Assembly (NCBI RefSeq): GCF_000004825.1
Contig: NW_008805089.1
Span: 1-64,000 of the forward strand
Reading direction: 5' to 3'
Length of the DNA: 64,000 bases
Origin: Heterostelium album PN500
Taxonomy: Eukaryota; Evosea; Eumycetozoa; Acytosteliales; Acytosteliaceae
In this document: one piece after another, positions 12,940 to 23,709 of the stretch
Numbering within the stretch: position 1 is the first letter of the stretch
Layout: each line of letters starts with the position of its first letter
The notes under the pieces: generated by a model
The model's database searches: none
Seen by the model: only the letters and a program-made list of their open reading frames with translations
What the model was told of the DNA's origin: nothing
Made by a program: the position numbers and the translations under genes

Positions 12940-13760
12940 ATTTTAAAGTGTATCTGTAAAAAAAAGAAAAATATACAATAAACTTTTAACTTTTGTTATT
13001 ATTAATTACTAATATATATATTTGTTTGTTGGTTGTTTTATTTTAAGTTATTTGTTTAATTTGGTAAGTTCAAATTTGAATTATGATTCATTGTCCAAAC
13101 CACTCTTACCATCCTTTTATAGATTTTTTTTGTTGTTTTTTTTTTTGAAAAATTATTAAAAAAATAAAAAAAGACATAGGGTTATAATAAAACAAAAGAT
13201 ATTTTTAATAAAAATTAATGTTAATTTATTGTATTATATGAGGTGTCAGACCCTTGTTTTTTATTGATTTTTCTTCATTCATAATTTTTGATTTTTCAAA
13301 ATAAAAAAACACATTATCCAGGGCTCTTTAATTTGAAAATGATTCTAATAATAAGTGCTTATTTTCCAAGGAGAAATGTATTCTATTGGTAAAAACTCAA
13401 GAAAAACCTAGTTTTGACCTAGATCAAAGACAACAACGAAATCGATGGTTTCGCACTTTCACCACTTTATTATTTAATCATAAATATATAAGGTCGAAAA
13501 GTAAACAAACCAGATAAATGAAAAAAATATTTATTATTTTTGATTAAAGTTATTTTCAATAATATAATAATATACGAATAATAACTTTGAAATCATTTTT
13601 TGTGACTCGGAATTGGTTGTCTTGTTTGGGTGATTAAAAAAAAAATTTTAAAAAATAAAAAGAAATTTCATTTCAAAAAATTTTAATTATATGACATTAA
13701 GAATGATCATTTTGTTTAAATTCAGTGTGTGTTTTTATCTTTAAGAAAACCGATATAATA
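12940..13760. promoter_or_regulatory. Divergent promoter region between the macroglobulin-like gene and fumarase
   Basis: This 820-bp spacer lies between two start codons that point away from each other, so it must hold both promoters. It is rich in T and A runs, typical of dictyostelid core promoters. No specific factor site can be named with confidence. Confidence 0.6.
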
Positions 13761-15578
13761 ATGTTATCCTCATTCAAAAGTGCTACCAATCTCACTTTGG
13801 TAAGTCAACATATTAAAATAACAAAAAAAAAAAAAAACAGAATCATTAATTTATTATTATTATTGTTGCTTTTTTTTTTTTAATTGATCACATGAAATGT
13901 CATGGTCAATCATATGATTTAATTAAATGAAAAACAAACAATTATATATTTATTGTTTTCTATATAGAAATCCAATTTAAATCAAACATTTATTAGAGCA
14001 ATGACTACTTATAGATCGGAATTCGATACTTTTGGTGAGATCAAGGTTGACGATAGCAAGTACTGGGGTGCTCAAACTCAACGCTCATTGGAGAACTTTG
14101 ATATTGGTGGACCATCCGCAAAGATGCCAATCCCAGTTATCAGAGCTTTCGGTATCCTCAAAAAGTCTGCTGCCATCGTCAACAAGCAATTCGGACTTGA
14201 TTCAACCATCGCTGACAACATCGTCAAGGCTGCCGATGAAGTCATCTCTGGTAAACTAGATGATCAATTTCCATTGGTCGTTTACCAAACCGGTTCCGGT
14301 ACTCAAACCAACATGAATGTCAATGGTAACTAATCATATGAATAACAAATAATTATTGGTAAGCCAACAAATTAGACTAATCAAATAATTGATTTCAGAG
14401 GTTATTTCAAATAGAGCAATCGAATTGATGACTCACCAAAGAGATTTCTCAACTCAAAAGAAGGCCGTTCATCCAAATGATCATGTCAACAAATCACAAT
14501 CCTCAAATGATACGTAAGTATTATAAGTAAATGGATAGAAAGAAATAGAGATTAGATAGATTTCTAATTAAAAAAACAATAATAATAATAATAATATGTT
14601 AGTTTCCCAACTGCTATGCATATTGCCGCTGCTATGGAGATCAATCAACGTTTGTTGCCAGGTTTGAAGATGTTGTTGGCAGAGATGAGAAAGAAGGAAG
14701 AGAGTTTCAGACACATCATCAAGATCGGTAGAACTCATTTGCAAGACGCCACCCCATTGACTCTTGCCCAGGAGTTCTCTGGATATTGCACTCAAATCGA
14801 GTACGGTATTGCCCGTATCGAATCGACATTGCCACGTCTCTACCAATTGGCTCAGGGTGGTACTGCTGTCGGAACCGGTTTGAACACCCCAGTTGGATTC
14901 GATGTCGCCATCGCCGAGGAAGTCTCGCGTCTCACCAACATTCCATTCAAGACCGCACCAAACAAGTTTGAAGCTTTGGCTGCTCATGACGCCATCGTCG
15001 AGGTCAGTGGTGCCTGCAACACCGTCGCCGTCTCGCTCATGAAGATCGCCAACGATATCCGTTTGCTCGGATCCGGTCCACGTTGTGGATTGGGTGAGTT
15101 GCTACTCCCAGAGAACGAGCCAGGTAGCTCCATCATGCCAGGTAAGGTTAACCCAACTCAATGCGAAGCATTGACCATGGTCTGCGCACAAGTCATGGGT
15201 AACAACACCACCATCTCAATCGCTGGATCCAACGGACATTTCGAGTTGAACGTCTTCAAGCCAGTGATGATCTCCAACCTTTTGCAATCGATCCGTCTTT
15301 TGGGAGACGGTGCCGTTTCATTCACCAAGAATTGCGTCGTCGGAATCCAAGCTGACGAGAAGCGTATCTCACAATTGATGAACGAATCACTCATGTTGGT
15401 CACCGCACTCAACCCATACATCGGTTACGACAAGGCTGCCAAGGCCGCCAAGAAGGCACACGCCGAAAAGACCACCCTCAAAGAGGCATGTCTCACTCTT
15501 GGTTACGTATCAAGCGAGCAATTCGACCAATGGGTACGTCCAGAGGATATGATTGGTCCAATTAAGAAGAAGAACTAA
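13761..15578 (+). CDS. fumH: Fumarate hydratase, class II, mitochondrial
   Basis: Four exons (13761..13799, 13968..14325, 14399..14513, 14603..15578) join in frame to 495 residues. The enzyme interconverts fumarate and L-malate in the citric acid cycle. The first 25-30 residues ([13 protein letters not shown], then [11 protein letters not shown]) are Ser/Lys/Arg-rich and lack acidic residues, as expected of a mitochondrial targeting peptide. An internal Met follows it, so a cytosolic form starting there is conceivable. Family motifs are intact: [45 protein letters not shown] and the signature [16 protein letters not shown] with the catalytic Ser loop. The gene is GC-richer and more codon-biased than its neighbours, consistent with high expression. 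Confidence 0.97.
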
Positions 15579-16227
15579 ACACCACTAAACAACGACAACA
15601 AATCATACAAATAAATAACATTCATAACACAATAACATACTCTCTTAATGATCAATCAATCAATCAATTATTTATTTTTTTGATGGAATGAATTGTCAAT
15701 ACCAAAGAAGATCTTTTCAAGTATCATTGGCCTGGTAACTTGTGGTACTGATTTTTTTTGTGTATTTTTTTGATTTTTCATTTTTTACATATTTTTTTTT
15801 ATCGAATAATAATTCCGTTGAATTGTGCATGTAATTACAAAACACCCAAAAGTCAGATTTTTTTATAAATACACACCTATAATTTATATTAAAAAAAGGT
15901 GGTGGTTGAAAAAATAATAAAGTTAACCAATAAAAACAAAAAAGAATAGAAAGTTGTTTTTTTGTCTTTTTTTTTTTTAAAAATTATTATCAAATCAAAC
16001 ACATATAACATATATTTGGTTAAATTGAAATAGTACACTTATAATTAGTAATATTAGTATTAAATATATATAATCGAGTAAAAGTACAAAAATTTATATA
16101 AATATTCAAAAAAACAATAGAAAGCAGTAATATTACATTCTTTATTATAATAAAAACAAAAATAGATTTGTATCTAGATATCTTTAGATTTGAAATTGAA
16201 TAAACAACAGTATAAAAATATAATATA
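15579..16227. other. Spacer between fumarase and the TMEM144-type gene
   Basis: It holds the fumarase 3' flank (AATAAA-like signals, an ATCA repeat near 15649-15668) and the upstream region of the next gene, with long T and A runs. I see no other gene. Confidence 0.55.
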
Positions 16228-17354
16228 ATGGTCAGTCCACAAGTCGCCGGTTATATCGGTGCAATCATTGCCTCTGTTTTCTTTGGTTCCAATTATGGTT
16301 TGTATCAATATAGAATCTATGATATCATTACATCTTAATCTTCTTATCTTTTATTCTAACATTCACTATCGAATAACTATATTTAGTACCAGCAAAGAAC
16401 TTTCCAACTGGTAATGGATTCGCTTTCGCTTGGGTAATGTCAATGGGAACGTTGTGTACTGCTTACGTTGCAATGTTCATTTCAGGATCGTATATGTTTG
16501 ATCCTTGGGGATTGTTGGGTGGCTCTCTGTGGGCTATCGGTAATCTCTGTGTCATCCCCATCGTGAAATCGATTGGTTTGGGTTTGGGATTGTTATTGTG
16601 GTCTTGCTCCAGTTTGATCACTGGTTTCTTCACCGGAAAGTTTGGATGGTTCGGTCTACAGAAACAAGAGGTATCGCATCCCGTTATGAATTGGATCGGT
16701 TTCGGTTGTATTGTTTGTGCGATTCTCTTCTTCTTTTTCATTAAGCCAACGCTGGACAACGGCAACGACAAGAAGAAGAATCGTCGCTCCGAGTACGACT
16801 ACTCGGCTATAGTCGACGACTCCATTGCCATCAACAACTACAAGGCACCGGTTGAGGACGAAGAGGAGAAGATGATCTTTGAGAAAATACCACCTCCTTT
16901 CAACACGCTGGTCGGTGTCGGTCTCGCTATTGTCTCGGGTGTCTTGTACGGTGTCAACATGGTGCCAATGCAACTCTGGAAACAAGACAATCCACACGCC
17001 GATCCACTGTCATTCGTATTCTGTCACTTCTCTGGTATCTTCCTGTTCAACACACTCGTTTTCATCGTCTACAGTATTTTCAAACGACCACCACAAATCT
17101 ATCCACAAACCATTTTGCCATCGTTCATCTCTGGTGTGTTGTGGGGCATTGCTCAAGTCGGTCTAATGATCGCCACTCAAAATCTTGGTTACGTAATTGG
17201 TTTCCCAATTGGATCGTCCGGTCCAATGGTTGTTTCATCACTCTGGAGTGTACTTTTCTTCAAAGAGATTCAAGGAATGAAGAATCTATTGGTTCTCTTG
17301 ATTTCATTTATGTTTTTAGGTGCTGGTATTACAATTTTAACATTATCATCATAA
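16228..17354 (+). CDS. tmem144: TMEM144-family multipass membrane transporter
   Basis: Two exons (16228..16297, 16387..17354) with an 89-nt intron give 345 residues. The protein has about ten hydrophobic segments in the arrangement of the drug/metabolite transporter superfamily. TMEM144 hallmarks include an N-terminal FFGSNYGVPAKNFPTGNG, SYMFDPWGLLGGSLWAIGN, a charged central loop (NDKKKNRRSEYDY...VEDEEEK), GVLYGVNMVPMQLWKQD in the second half, and GIAQVGLMIATQNLGYVIGF followed by IGSSGPMVVSSLW. It probably exports or exchanges a small molecule such as a carbohydrate across a cell membrane, and the substrate is unknown. The start was chosen at the ATG giving the conserved first helix. Confidence 0.9.
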
Positions 17355-18090
17355 AAATACAAAAACAAAAACAAAACAACTCCTTTGAAATAATGAATGA
17401 ATGATTATTGTTGTTGTAATCATTTTTTTTAATATACACACACACTCACACTCACCACAAAATATAATATTATCATGGAGATAATAACTGATTTCGACAA
17501 TTAGAATAAATAAAATCTGAATCAACCAACGATTGCGTTTTTGGTTTAAATTAAATATTATTATCAGTTATCCTTTTTGTTTTCTTTTCTTTTTATTTAG
17601 AAAAAGAAATGAGATAAGCACGTTGTTTACTTATTTCAATTTATCCATATGTATCTTTTAAAAAATTGGAATGTTTTTAATTTAAATCATTCATCAACAC
17701 AGGTGTAGCCATCCTTTTTTTTAATAATCTTTATAACTGAAATCTTATCTTTAATGTTATGTATTCTTTCTATTTTCTTTATATCATTATTTAAAATAAC
17801 ATTAAAGATTTTACAATTAATATAAGTTTTATTATAGTCGTTTCTTTAGAGTGTTTAACATACTTTGATATAGATAGATACTACAACAAACCTTAATAAT
17901 GTTATTTTATATAAATAATCTATCGATTCCTATGCCAATTAAACCGAATAAATAATATTCCTTAAAGTTAAAAGTTTGATATAATTAAATATATATATAA
18001 ATAATAATTATTTTAATTTATTAATTTTGTATTAGAAATTATCTCTAAAAAAATTATCTTATTTTTTATATAAATAATCTTAAAAAAAAA
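17355..18090. other. Spacer upstream of kynurenine 3-monooxygenase
   Basis: AT-rich spacer of about 740 bp. The last 120 bases before the downstream ATG are almost pure A/T with a TATATATA stretch near 17990 and an A9 run directly before the start codon, the usual dictyostelid core promoter pattern. No other gene is seen. Confidence 0.55.
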
Positions 18091-19542
18091 ATGTTAGAAG
18101 TGGAAGATATTAATAATGAAACAATCTCAATTGCTGGTGGTGGCTTGGCAGGAAATGCTTTAGCTATTCTCTTGGGTAAATCTGGATATAGTAATATCAA
18201 TGTCTATGAGAAAAGACCAAGAATTCCAGTTGCTTCCGAGAAAGTATTCACCATGGCACTTTCATCCCGAGGTATAAAGACTTTGAAAGAGATTGGTTTA
18301 TTCGAAGAGATAAAAAACATATCTATTCCTATGAGAGGTCGTATGGTCCATCTAGTGAGTGGTGAAAGGCTCTATTTCCCATACTCTTTGAATTCCGACA
18401 ACTATCTGAGAAGCATTTCACGACAACAGCTGAATGAGTTATTTTATAGCTATGCAGAGAAAAACTTTGGTGAACAAGTGAATTTCCATTTCGAAACCAG
18501 ATGTCAAGATTTTGATATTAAAGAAAAGAGTTTTACAAAGATAAACAACAAGACAGGAAGATCAAAGAAAGTTGTAACAAACACTATTATTGGAGCGGAT
18601 GGTGCCTATTCCAGTGTTCGCAATCAAATGATTAGACTTCCACGTCAAGAATATTCACAATCGTTTATGTCGCATGCTTATAAGGAGATTTTCATTCCGG
18701 CTGGACCAAACGGTGAGTTTGCAATAGAAAAAGAATGTCTTCATATATGGCCTCGTGGCTCCTTTATGATGATTGCGCTGCCCAACTTGGATGGTAGTTT
18801 CACTCTAACGCTGTTCATGCCTTTCGAAGGAGAATCCAATAGCTTCAGCAGTCTAAGTAGTAATGAAAAAATAGATCAATTTTTCAAAGAAGTATTTCCA
18901 GATGTTCATCCATTACTCACCAATCTATACGAAGATTTCGAAACTAATCCAACCACTCCATTGGTAACAATTAAAACCTATCCATGGTCATACCAATCGA
19001 ATGTAGCCCTTATTGGAGATGCTGCGCATGCTATCGTTCCATTTTTCGGACAAGGAATGAATGCTGCATTAGAAGATGTACTCGACCTATATAATTGTTT
19101 AAAAGAGATGAATGAAAAACAACAACAAAAAACAAATGGAATAGTATATAGTAATACTTTTACAAATGGTATTACTTTTGATCGTAATGTATTTGAAAAG
19201 GCATACAAACAATACCAAGTGAATCGCAAGAGTAGCTCTGATGCAATTGCAGAGATGGTGATTGAAAACTTTGTAGAGATGAGTGATAAAGTCATGGATA
19301 AACTATTTCAACGCAAGAAAAAAGTAGAACATCTTTTAGAAGAGAAATTCCCACAACGTTACATCTCGAGATATGAGTTGATTTCATTCTCTACTACACC
19401 CTACATCGAAGCCCAAAGAGTTGGTGAGATCAACAAATCTATTCTTCATGAATTGACAAAAGATCAAGACACAGAATCAGACCCATCTAATGTTGATCTT
19501 GATAAAGCTGATGAACTAATTAAGAAATTATTATCTAAATAA
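18091..19542 (+). CDS. kmo: Kynurenine 3-monooxygenase (FAD-dependent)
   Basis: A single exon of 483 residues. The enzyme hydroxylates L-kynurenine to 3-hydroxykynurenine with NADPH and O2, in tryptophan degradation towards quinolinate/NAD. The group A flavin monooxygenase motifs are present in order: an N-terminal FAD-binding GGGLAGNALAILLGKSGY, the DG motif (GADGAYSSVRNQM), the KMO-characteristic MIALPNLDGSFTLTLFMPFE, and the GD motif (LIGDAAHAIVPFFGQGMNA) followed by LED. Length matches the family (about 480). The C-terminus lacks a clear membrane anchor, unlike the mitochondrial outer-membrane animal enzyme. The intronless structure is unusual beside its neighbours but common enough in these amoebae. 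UbiH/COQ6 hydroxylases are related but lack the PNLDGSFT segment. Confidence 0.93.
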   Translation: MLEVEDINNETISIAGGGLAGNALAILLGKSGYSNINVYEKRPRIPVASEKVFTMALSSRGIKTLKEIGLFEEIKNISIPMRGRMVHLVSGERLYFPYSLNSDNYLRSISRQQLNELFYSYAEKNFGEQVNFHFETRCQDFDIKEKSFTKINNKTGRSKKVVTNTIIGADGAYSSVRNQMIRLPRQEYSQSFMSHAYKEIFIPAGPNGEFAIEKECLHIWPRGSFMMIALPNLDGSFTLTLFMPFEGESNSFSSLSSNEKIDQFFKEVFPDVHPLLTNLYEDFETNPTTPLVTIKTYPWSYQSNVALIGDAAHAIVPFFGQGMNAALEDVLDLYNCLKEMNEKQQQKTNGIVYSNTFTNGITFDRNVFEKAYKQYQVNRKSSSDAIAEMVIENFVEMSDKVMDKLFQRKKKVEHLLEEKFPQRYISRYELISFSTTPYIEAQRVGEINKSILHELTKDQDTESDPSNVDLDKADELIKKLLSK

Positions 19543-19681
19543 ACCAAGACAATGTACACAAAACGTATTTATTTACAAATAAATGTTCATTATTATTTTA
19601 TTTTATTTTTTCTTTATTGCTTTTTTGTTTGTGAAGATCGTAATGAAAAGTCATTGAAAAACTGATGAAAAAATACAAACC

Positions 19682-19930
19682 ATGTGATCACATAATCGAT
19701 TAGCTATTATTGGGTCAGATAATGATGAAAGTTCTGGTTTCTTTCCTTTTTGAAACGACCCAGGAATTAAAGAACATCATCATTTATACTAAAATAAATA
19801 TATGTCATGTATAAAACAAATATGTTTAGCTTTTGCTTAAAGTTTGAACACTCCATTGCCAATTCCTCAGGAATTGACTTGAATGGTGGCTGGTGAATCA
19901 TCCAAACCTTGATGATTCAAAAAATCTCAT
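19682..19930. other. Cluster of inverted repeats, possible structured RNA
   Basis: Several stems occur close together: a perfect 12-bp palindrome ATGTGATCACAT (19682-19693), a long imperfect stem in which AATGATGAAAGTTCT (19721-19735) faces AGAACATCATCATT (19771-19784) around an inner GTTTC/GAAAC pair, a stem CAATTCCT/AGGAATTG near 19860-19876 inside CCATT/AATGG, and TGAATCATC/GATGATTCA near 19894-19920. No known RNA family could be assigned. Confidence 0.35.
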
Positions 19931-21994
19931 TTTTTTCACAAATTTTGTTGGTTTTTTTTTTTACCTGCTTTGTCATCTATGTTTTTATTGGTTTGCAAAA
20001 AAAAAAAAAAAAAAAAAAGTGTTAGAAAAAAATTAATGTTTATCAATATAATAACTAGTAATATTATTAATACTTTTTTTTCAAGAATATAATGTTTTTG
20101 TAATTAACTAACTAAAAAATAAACTAAAATAACAATTTTTATTTTGTTTACTTTTTAAGCAATTTAAAATTAGTAGTTAGTTATTTAATTTTTTTTTTTT
20201 AAGAGTTCAACATTCAATATTTATATATAAAAATAATCAAGTATAAATCAAATTAGAATTAGAAATAAAGATTGTATATAGGGACTTGTTTAAAAATTAC
20301 ATATTCATAGTATCATATCTATATCGTTTGGATTTCAATCAGAGAGTTATCTAATTGATTGAAGATTTTATTTTTTGGGTTTGCAGGATTTGTAACAAAA
20401 GTAAAAAAAAAGTAATTACCTTTTCCATTACCACATATGATTATTCAACCTCCTCTTTTTCAACTCCGAAAAGAGTGAAAACCTCGAAAAATCAAAATCA
20501 AAATTCATTAAATCAACATTATACCTAAGATTTTCAACAAAAAATCAAAAATCACCAAAACGAAGCTTAGGACAACAACTTCCTCCATAATTCTTCCATA
20601 TTTATCGAAATTTGATCCAACTTAAAAAATAATTCCCTCAAAAAAGCAAAAACAACACATAACATCGACAATAAAAAAAAAATTACAAATATCAAAAAAA
20701 AAATAAAAAAAAAATTAGAAGGAACAGGCTTTAGAAGAATTATATTGGATTTGATTTTTATGTTTTTTTTTTTTGTTTTCCTCATGTTTTTAATTATCAA
20801 CATCAACAACAAATTCATACAGAATCGAAAGAATAACTAACTAATTCAACCAACTTTAGCACTAAAAATAATAGTAATAATAAATAATAGATTTTAAACT
20901 TTACTTTTAAAACTGTGTCAAGTAAAGTTTGTTAAATAGGTATGTATTATAAATTAAATTAAAAGTTAAAAAATTAGATATAAATAGATATAAAATATGA
21001 ATTATAAAATGGTTTATCAAGAAATAAAGAAAGTTATGCTTCATTCAGCCTTTGTAGTTTAGCTTTTTATTTTATTTTATTTTAATTTTATTTGTTACTT
21101 TTGTAAAAATAACTTTATTCAAATCACATTATCATTCAATTATCAATCAATCAATAACATATAGCATATAGATAGTTAATAGTTTAAATAAATAAATAAA
21201 AATAGTTGGCTTAGTAGTAGTTAGATAAAACAAACAACAATAATAAAAAATAATAACAATAACAATAGTAAAAGTAGTGATGATAACATATATAAACAAA
21301 ATATAGATTAGATTAGATTTTAGTCATTATAATATTCAAATATTAGGTGTGGTCGTATATTTTATGAAATACTATTTTGGCTGGTCGTAGAGATATACAA
21401 TTTTTGTAGATGAATAGATAAAGTAATTGGGTTCAAAATATAAATCAAATAGATAAAGAACATACAGAAAGAAAGTCAACATCAACAATAATATAGATAG
21501 GATCGATCCTATTCTATCCATTTATCTTATCTTTGTTTTGTTCATGTTTTTATTTTTATCATTTTAGTAAAGTTATTTGAACTACTACTAAAGCTAGCTA
21601 CATTGCAATAATCAATATAATAATATATAACGATAACATAAAATAGTTAATAGTTAAACCCAATATATATTAAATAAAAAAAAAACATCCAACAAAATCA
21701 TATAACACAACACACTCCTTTAATGTCAATTTAATTCTTTTTTTGTTGTTGTATTTCAAAATAACTCTACAAAAGAGTTTCAACAAGATCATTCCACATC
21801 AATAATTATATTACTACCCTTATTAAAAAAAAAAAAACGGAGGTTATGATGGAGTCAACCCAACAACTCACAATTGCCATTTTTAACTTAGCCTGATCCT
21901 CATTATCGAATATATGAAAGTGTGTGTTTGAAGGAGAGATTCAAAAGGAGATTGTTGGGCAACATGCATAGCACTACTATAGTTTTCAAGTTTG

Positions 21995-22022
21995 TGTGGG
22001 TGTGGTTTGTTGTGGTGTGGTT
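21995..22022. promoter_or_regulatory. Tandem G-box / CA-rich elements (GBF-type sites)
   Basis: GTGTGGGTGTGGTT and, 8 bases further, GGTGTGGTT lie about 1.7 kb upstream of the bZIP start codon. Read on the other strand the first gives CCACACCCACAC, the CA-rich element known to be bound by G-box binding factor and needed for post-aggregative gene expression in Dictyostelium. A third, inverted copy (ACCACACC) lies at 22625-22632. Binding is inferred from the motif only. Confidence 0.5.
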
Positions 22023-23709
22023 ATTTTCCAATATAGTTGCACATTAAATGTGTGTTAGTGTGTTTATAGGTTGTTTAATATTGATTGCTTTGTTTGGTCA
22101 TAGTTTTTTCAAAATACGATTATTTATTTGTTGTGGAACACACCTTTAACAAATTAATAAACAAATGTGTTGACTGGCAGTAGACTTAACGGTTCCAATC
22201 ATATAAAATCGTGATTATATGGTTGTTACAAAATAAAAATATTTAACAACATCAACATCAACAATAACAACAAATATATTCAAAATACCTTTAGTGGAGC
22301 GCTCACAAAAAATAAAATAAAATAAACACACGAATGCAAATAATTTAATCAAACACTCAAAGAAAGCCAACAACAATAATTACAAACAAACTCAAAGTCA
22401 AATATTTCTAGAAATCCATCCACTCTTTATTTTATTTTATTTTTGTATTAATCAATCAAACAATCAATAGAATCAAAAGTGAATATTCTAATTCCATATC
22501 TTTTTTTTTGTTTTTGTTTTTAATATCCATATTGATATGTATCTTCACTCAGCCACTCATACCACATATGAGTAATTCATTCTCCATTATCTTATCTAAT
22601 CAATCTATTGCTATAACAAACACCACCACACCAATAACAACAACAATGGTGGTAATTAATTAATAGCCACCTACCCACTCGTGGTCAAAATAGCATGACA
22701 CACATTGAAATGAGTTGTTGAATCCACCACAGAGCTTTGAGTGGTTTTTTCATTTGAAACTATTTATTTTATTTAGCAATAGAAAAGAAACAAACATTTG
22801 AACCACTGTTATTTTGCATGCATCTGACCTATATTCAGAATCACATCACATCAACAACATCAACTACAAACAATAACAACACACATCACATTAATGAAAT
22901 TAAACATTGAACCAACTATAGTTTATTTTTAAAATTGGTTTTTTACTCTTTTTTTTTTTTGTTTTTTTTATTCTATTGCATATTATTAAAAAAAGCACCT
23001 GATGTTTGATATTAAGCGCTGCACTCTGATGCTTTTGTTGTTGCTGTTACTACTACTATGAAAGTAGAGAGTGCAATGTTCAAAAGTTCAAAAACCCAAC
23101 AAAAGGGCTATTTCTGCTTAAATAATCAAATTTTATAGTGTCACTTACACTACTACCATCAGAATAGTGTTGTTGCTGTTATTAAAATTTTAATTAATGA
23201 ATACTATCTTTTTTCATACATTTTGATTTAAATCAAAGGTTACTTGTTAATAACAACCCAATCCAATCCATTCATTGTATTGTAAACAGATAATAAAATA
23301 AAAGAATTTTTAAATTATTTGTTTATTTCACTTACTTTTATTCCGCCGCACTTATATCTTGTTGCCACACATTACATAATTGTAATATCCACAATTCATA
23401 AATAATCCATAAATAATATCCATATATCCAATTCCACATTATTATTAATCCCGCCAAGTTATATTACTCTTAGAGTTTTTCTTTTATAAAACCATTTTAA
23501 TATTCATTTAATATTATATATATTTATATCTATTAAAATATTATAAAAAATATAAAGTTATTTATATTTAACTAAATCAAACTAATCTTAACCTTTTTTT
23601 CCCAATTTTTTTAAAACAAAAATTAAATATATATAAATAATATATAGTCTATTTATTTATTATCATTCATTTTTTTTTAGACACAGAAAACAAAACACAT
23701 TCATAAACA

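Larger units (their letters stand above)
19543..23709. other. 4.2-kb gene-free region upstream of the bZIP gene
   Basis: This is the longest stretch without a gene. It contains the 3' flank of the monooxygenase gene, a cluster of inverted repeats at 19680-19930, many A/T runs, a 16-bp palindrome at 21497-21512, G-box/CA-rich motifs near 21995-22022 and 22625-22632, and CAA/ACA-rich sequence towards 23700. No open frame has coding character. Long upstream regions of this kind usually accompany developmentally regulated regulators in dictyostelids, so much of it is probably promoter and 5' UTR of the bZIP gene. Confidence 0.6.

Noticed and set aside
20567-20818. Minus-strand open frame encoding a hydrophobic Lys-rich peptide
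   Set aside because: Made of A/T runs; codon pattern is that of homopolymer DNA, not of a gene.
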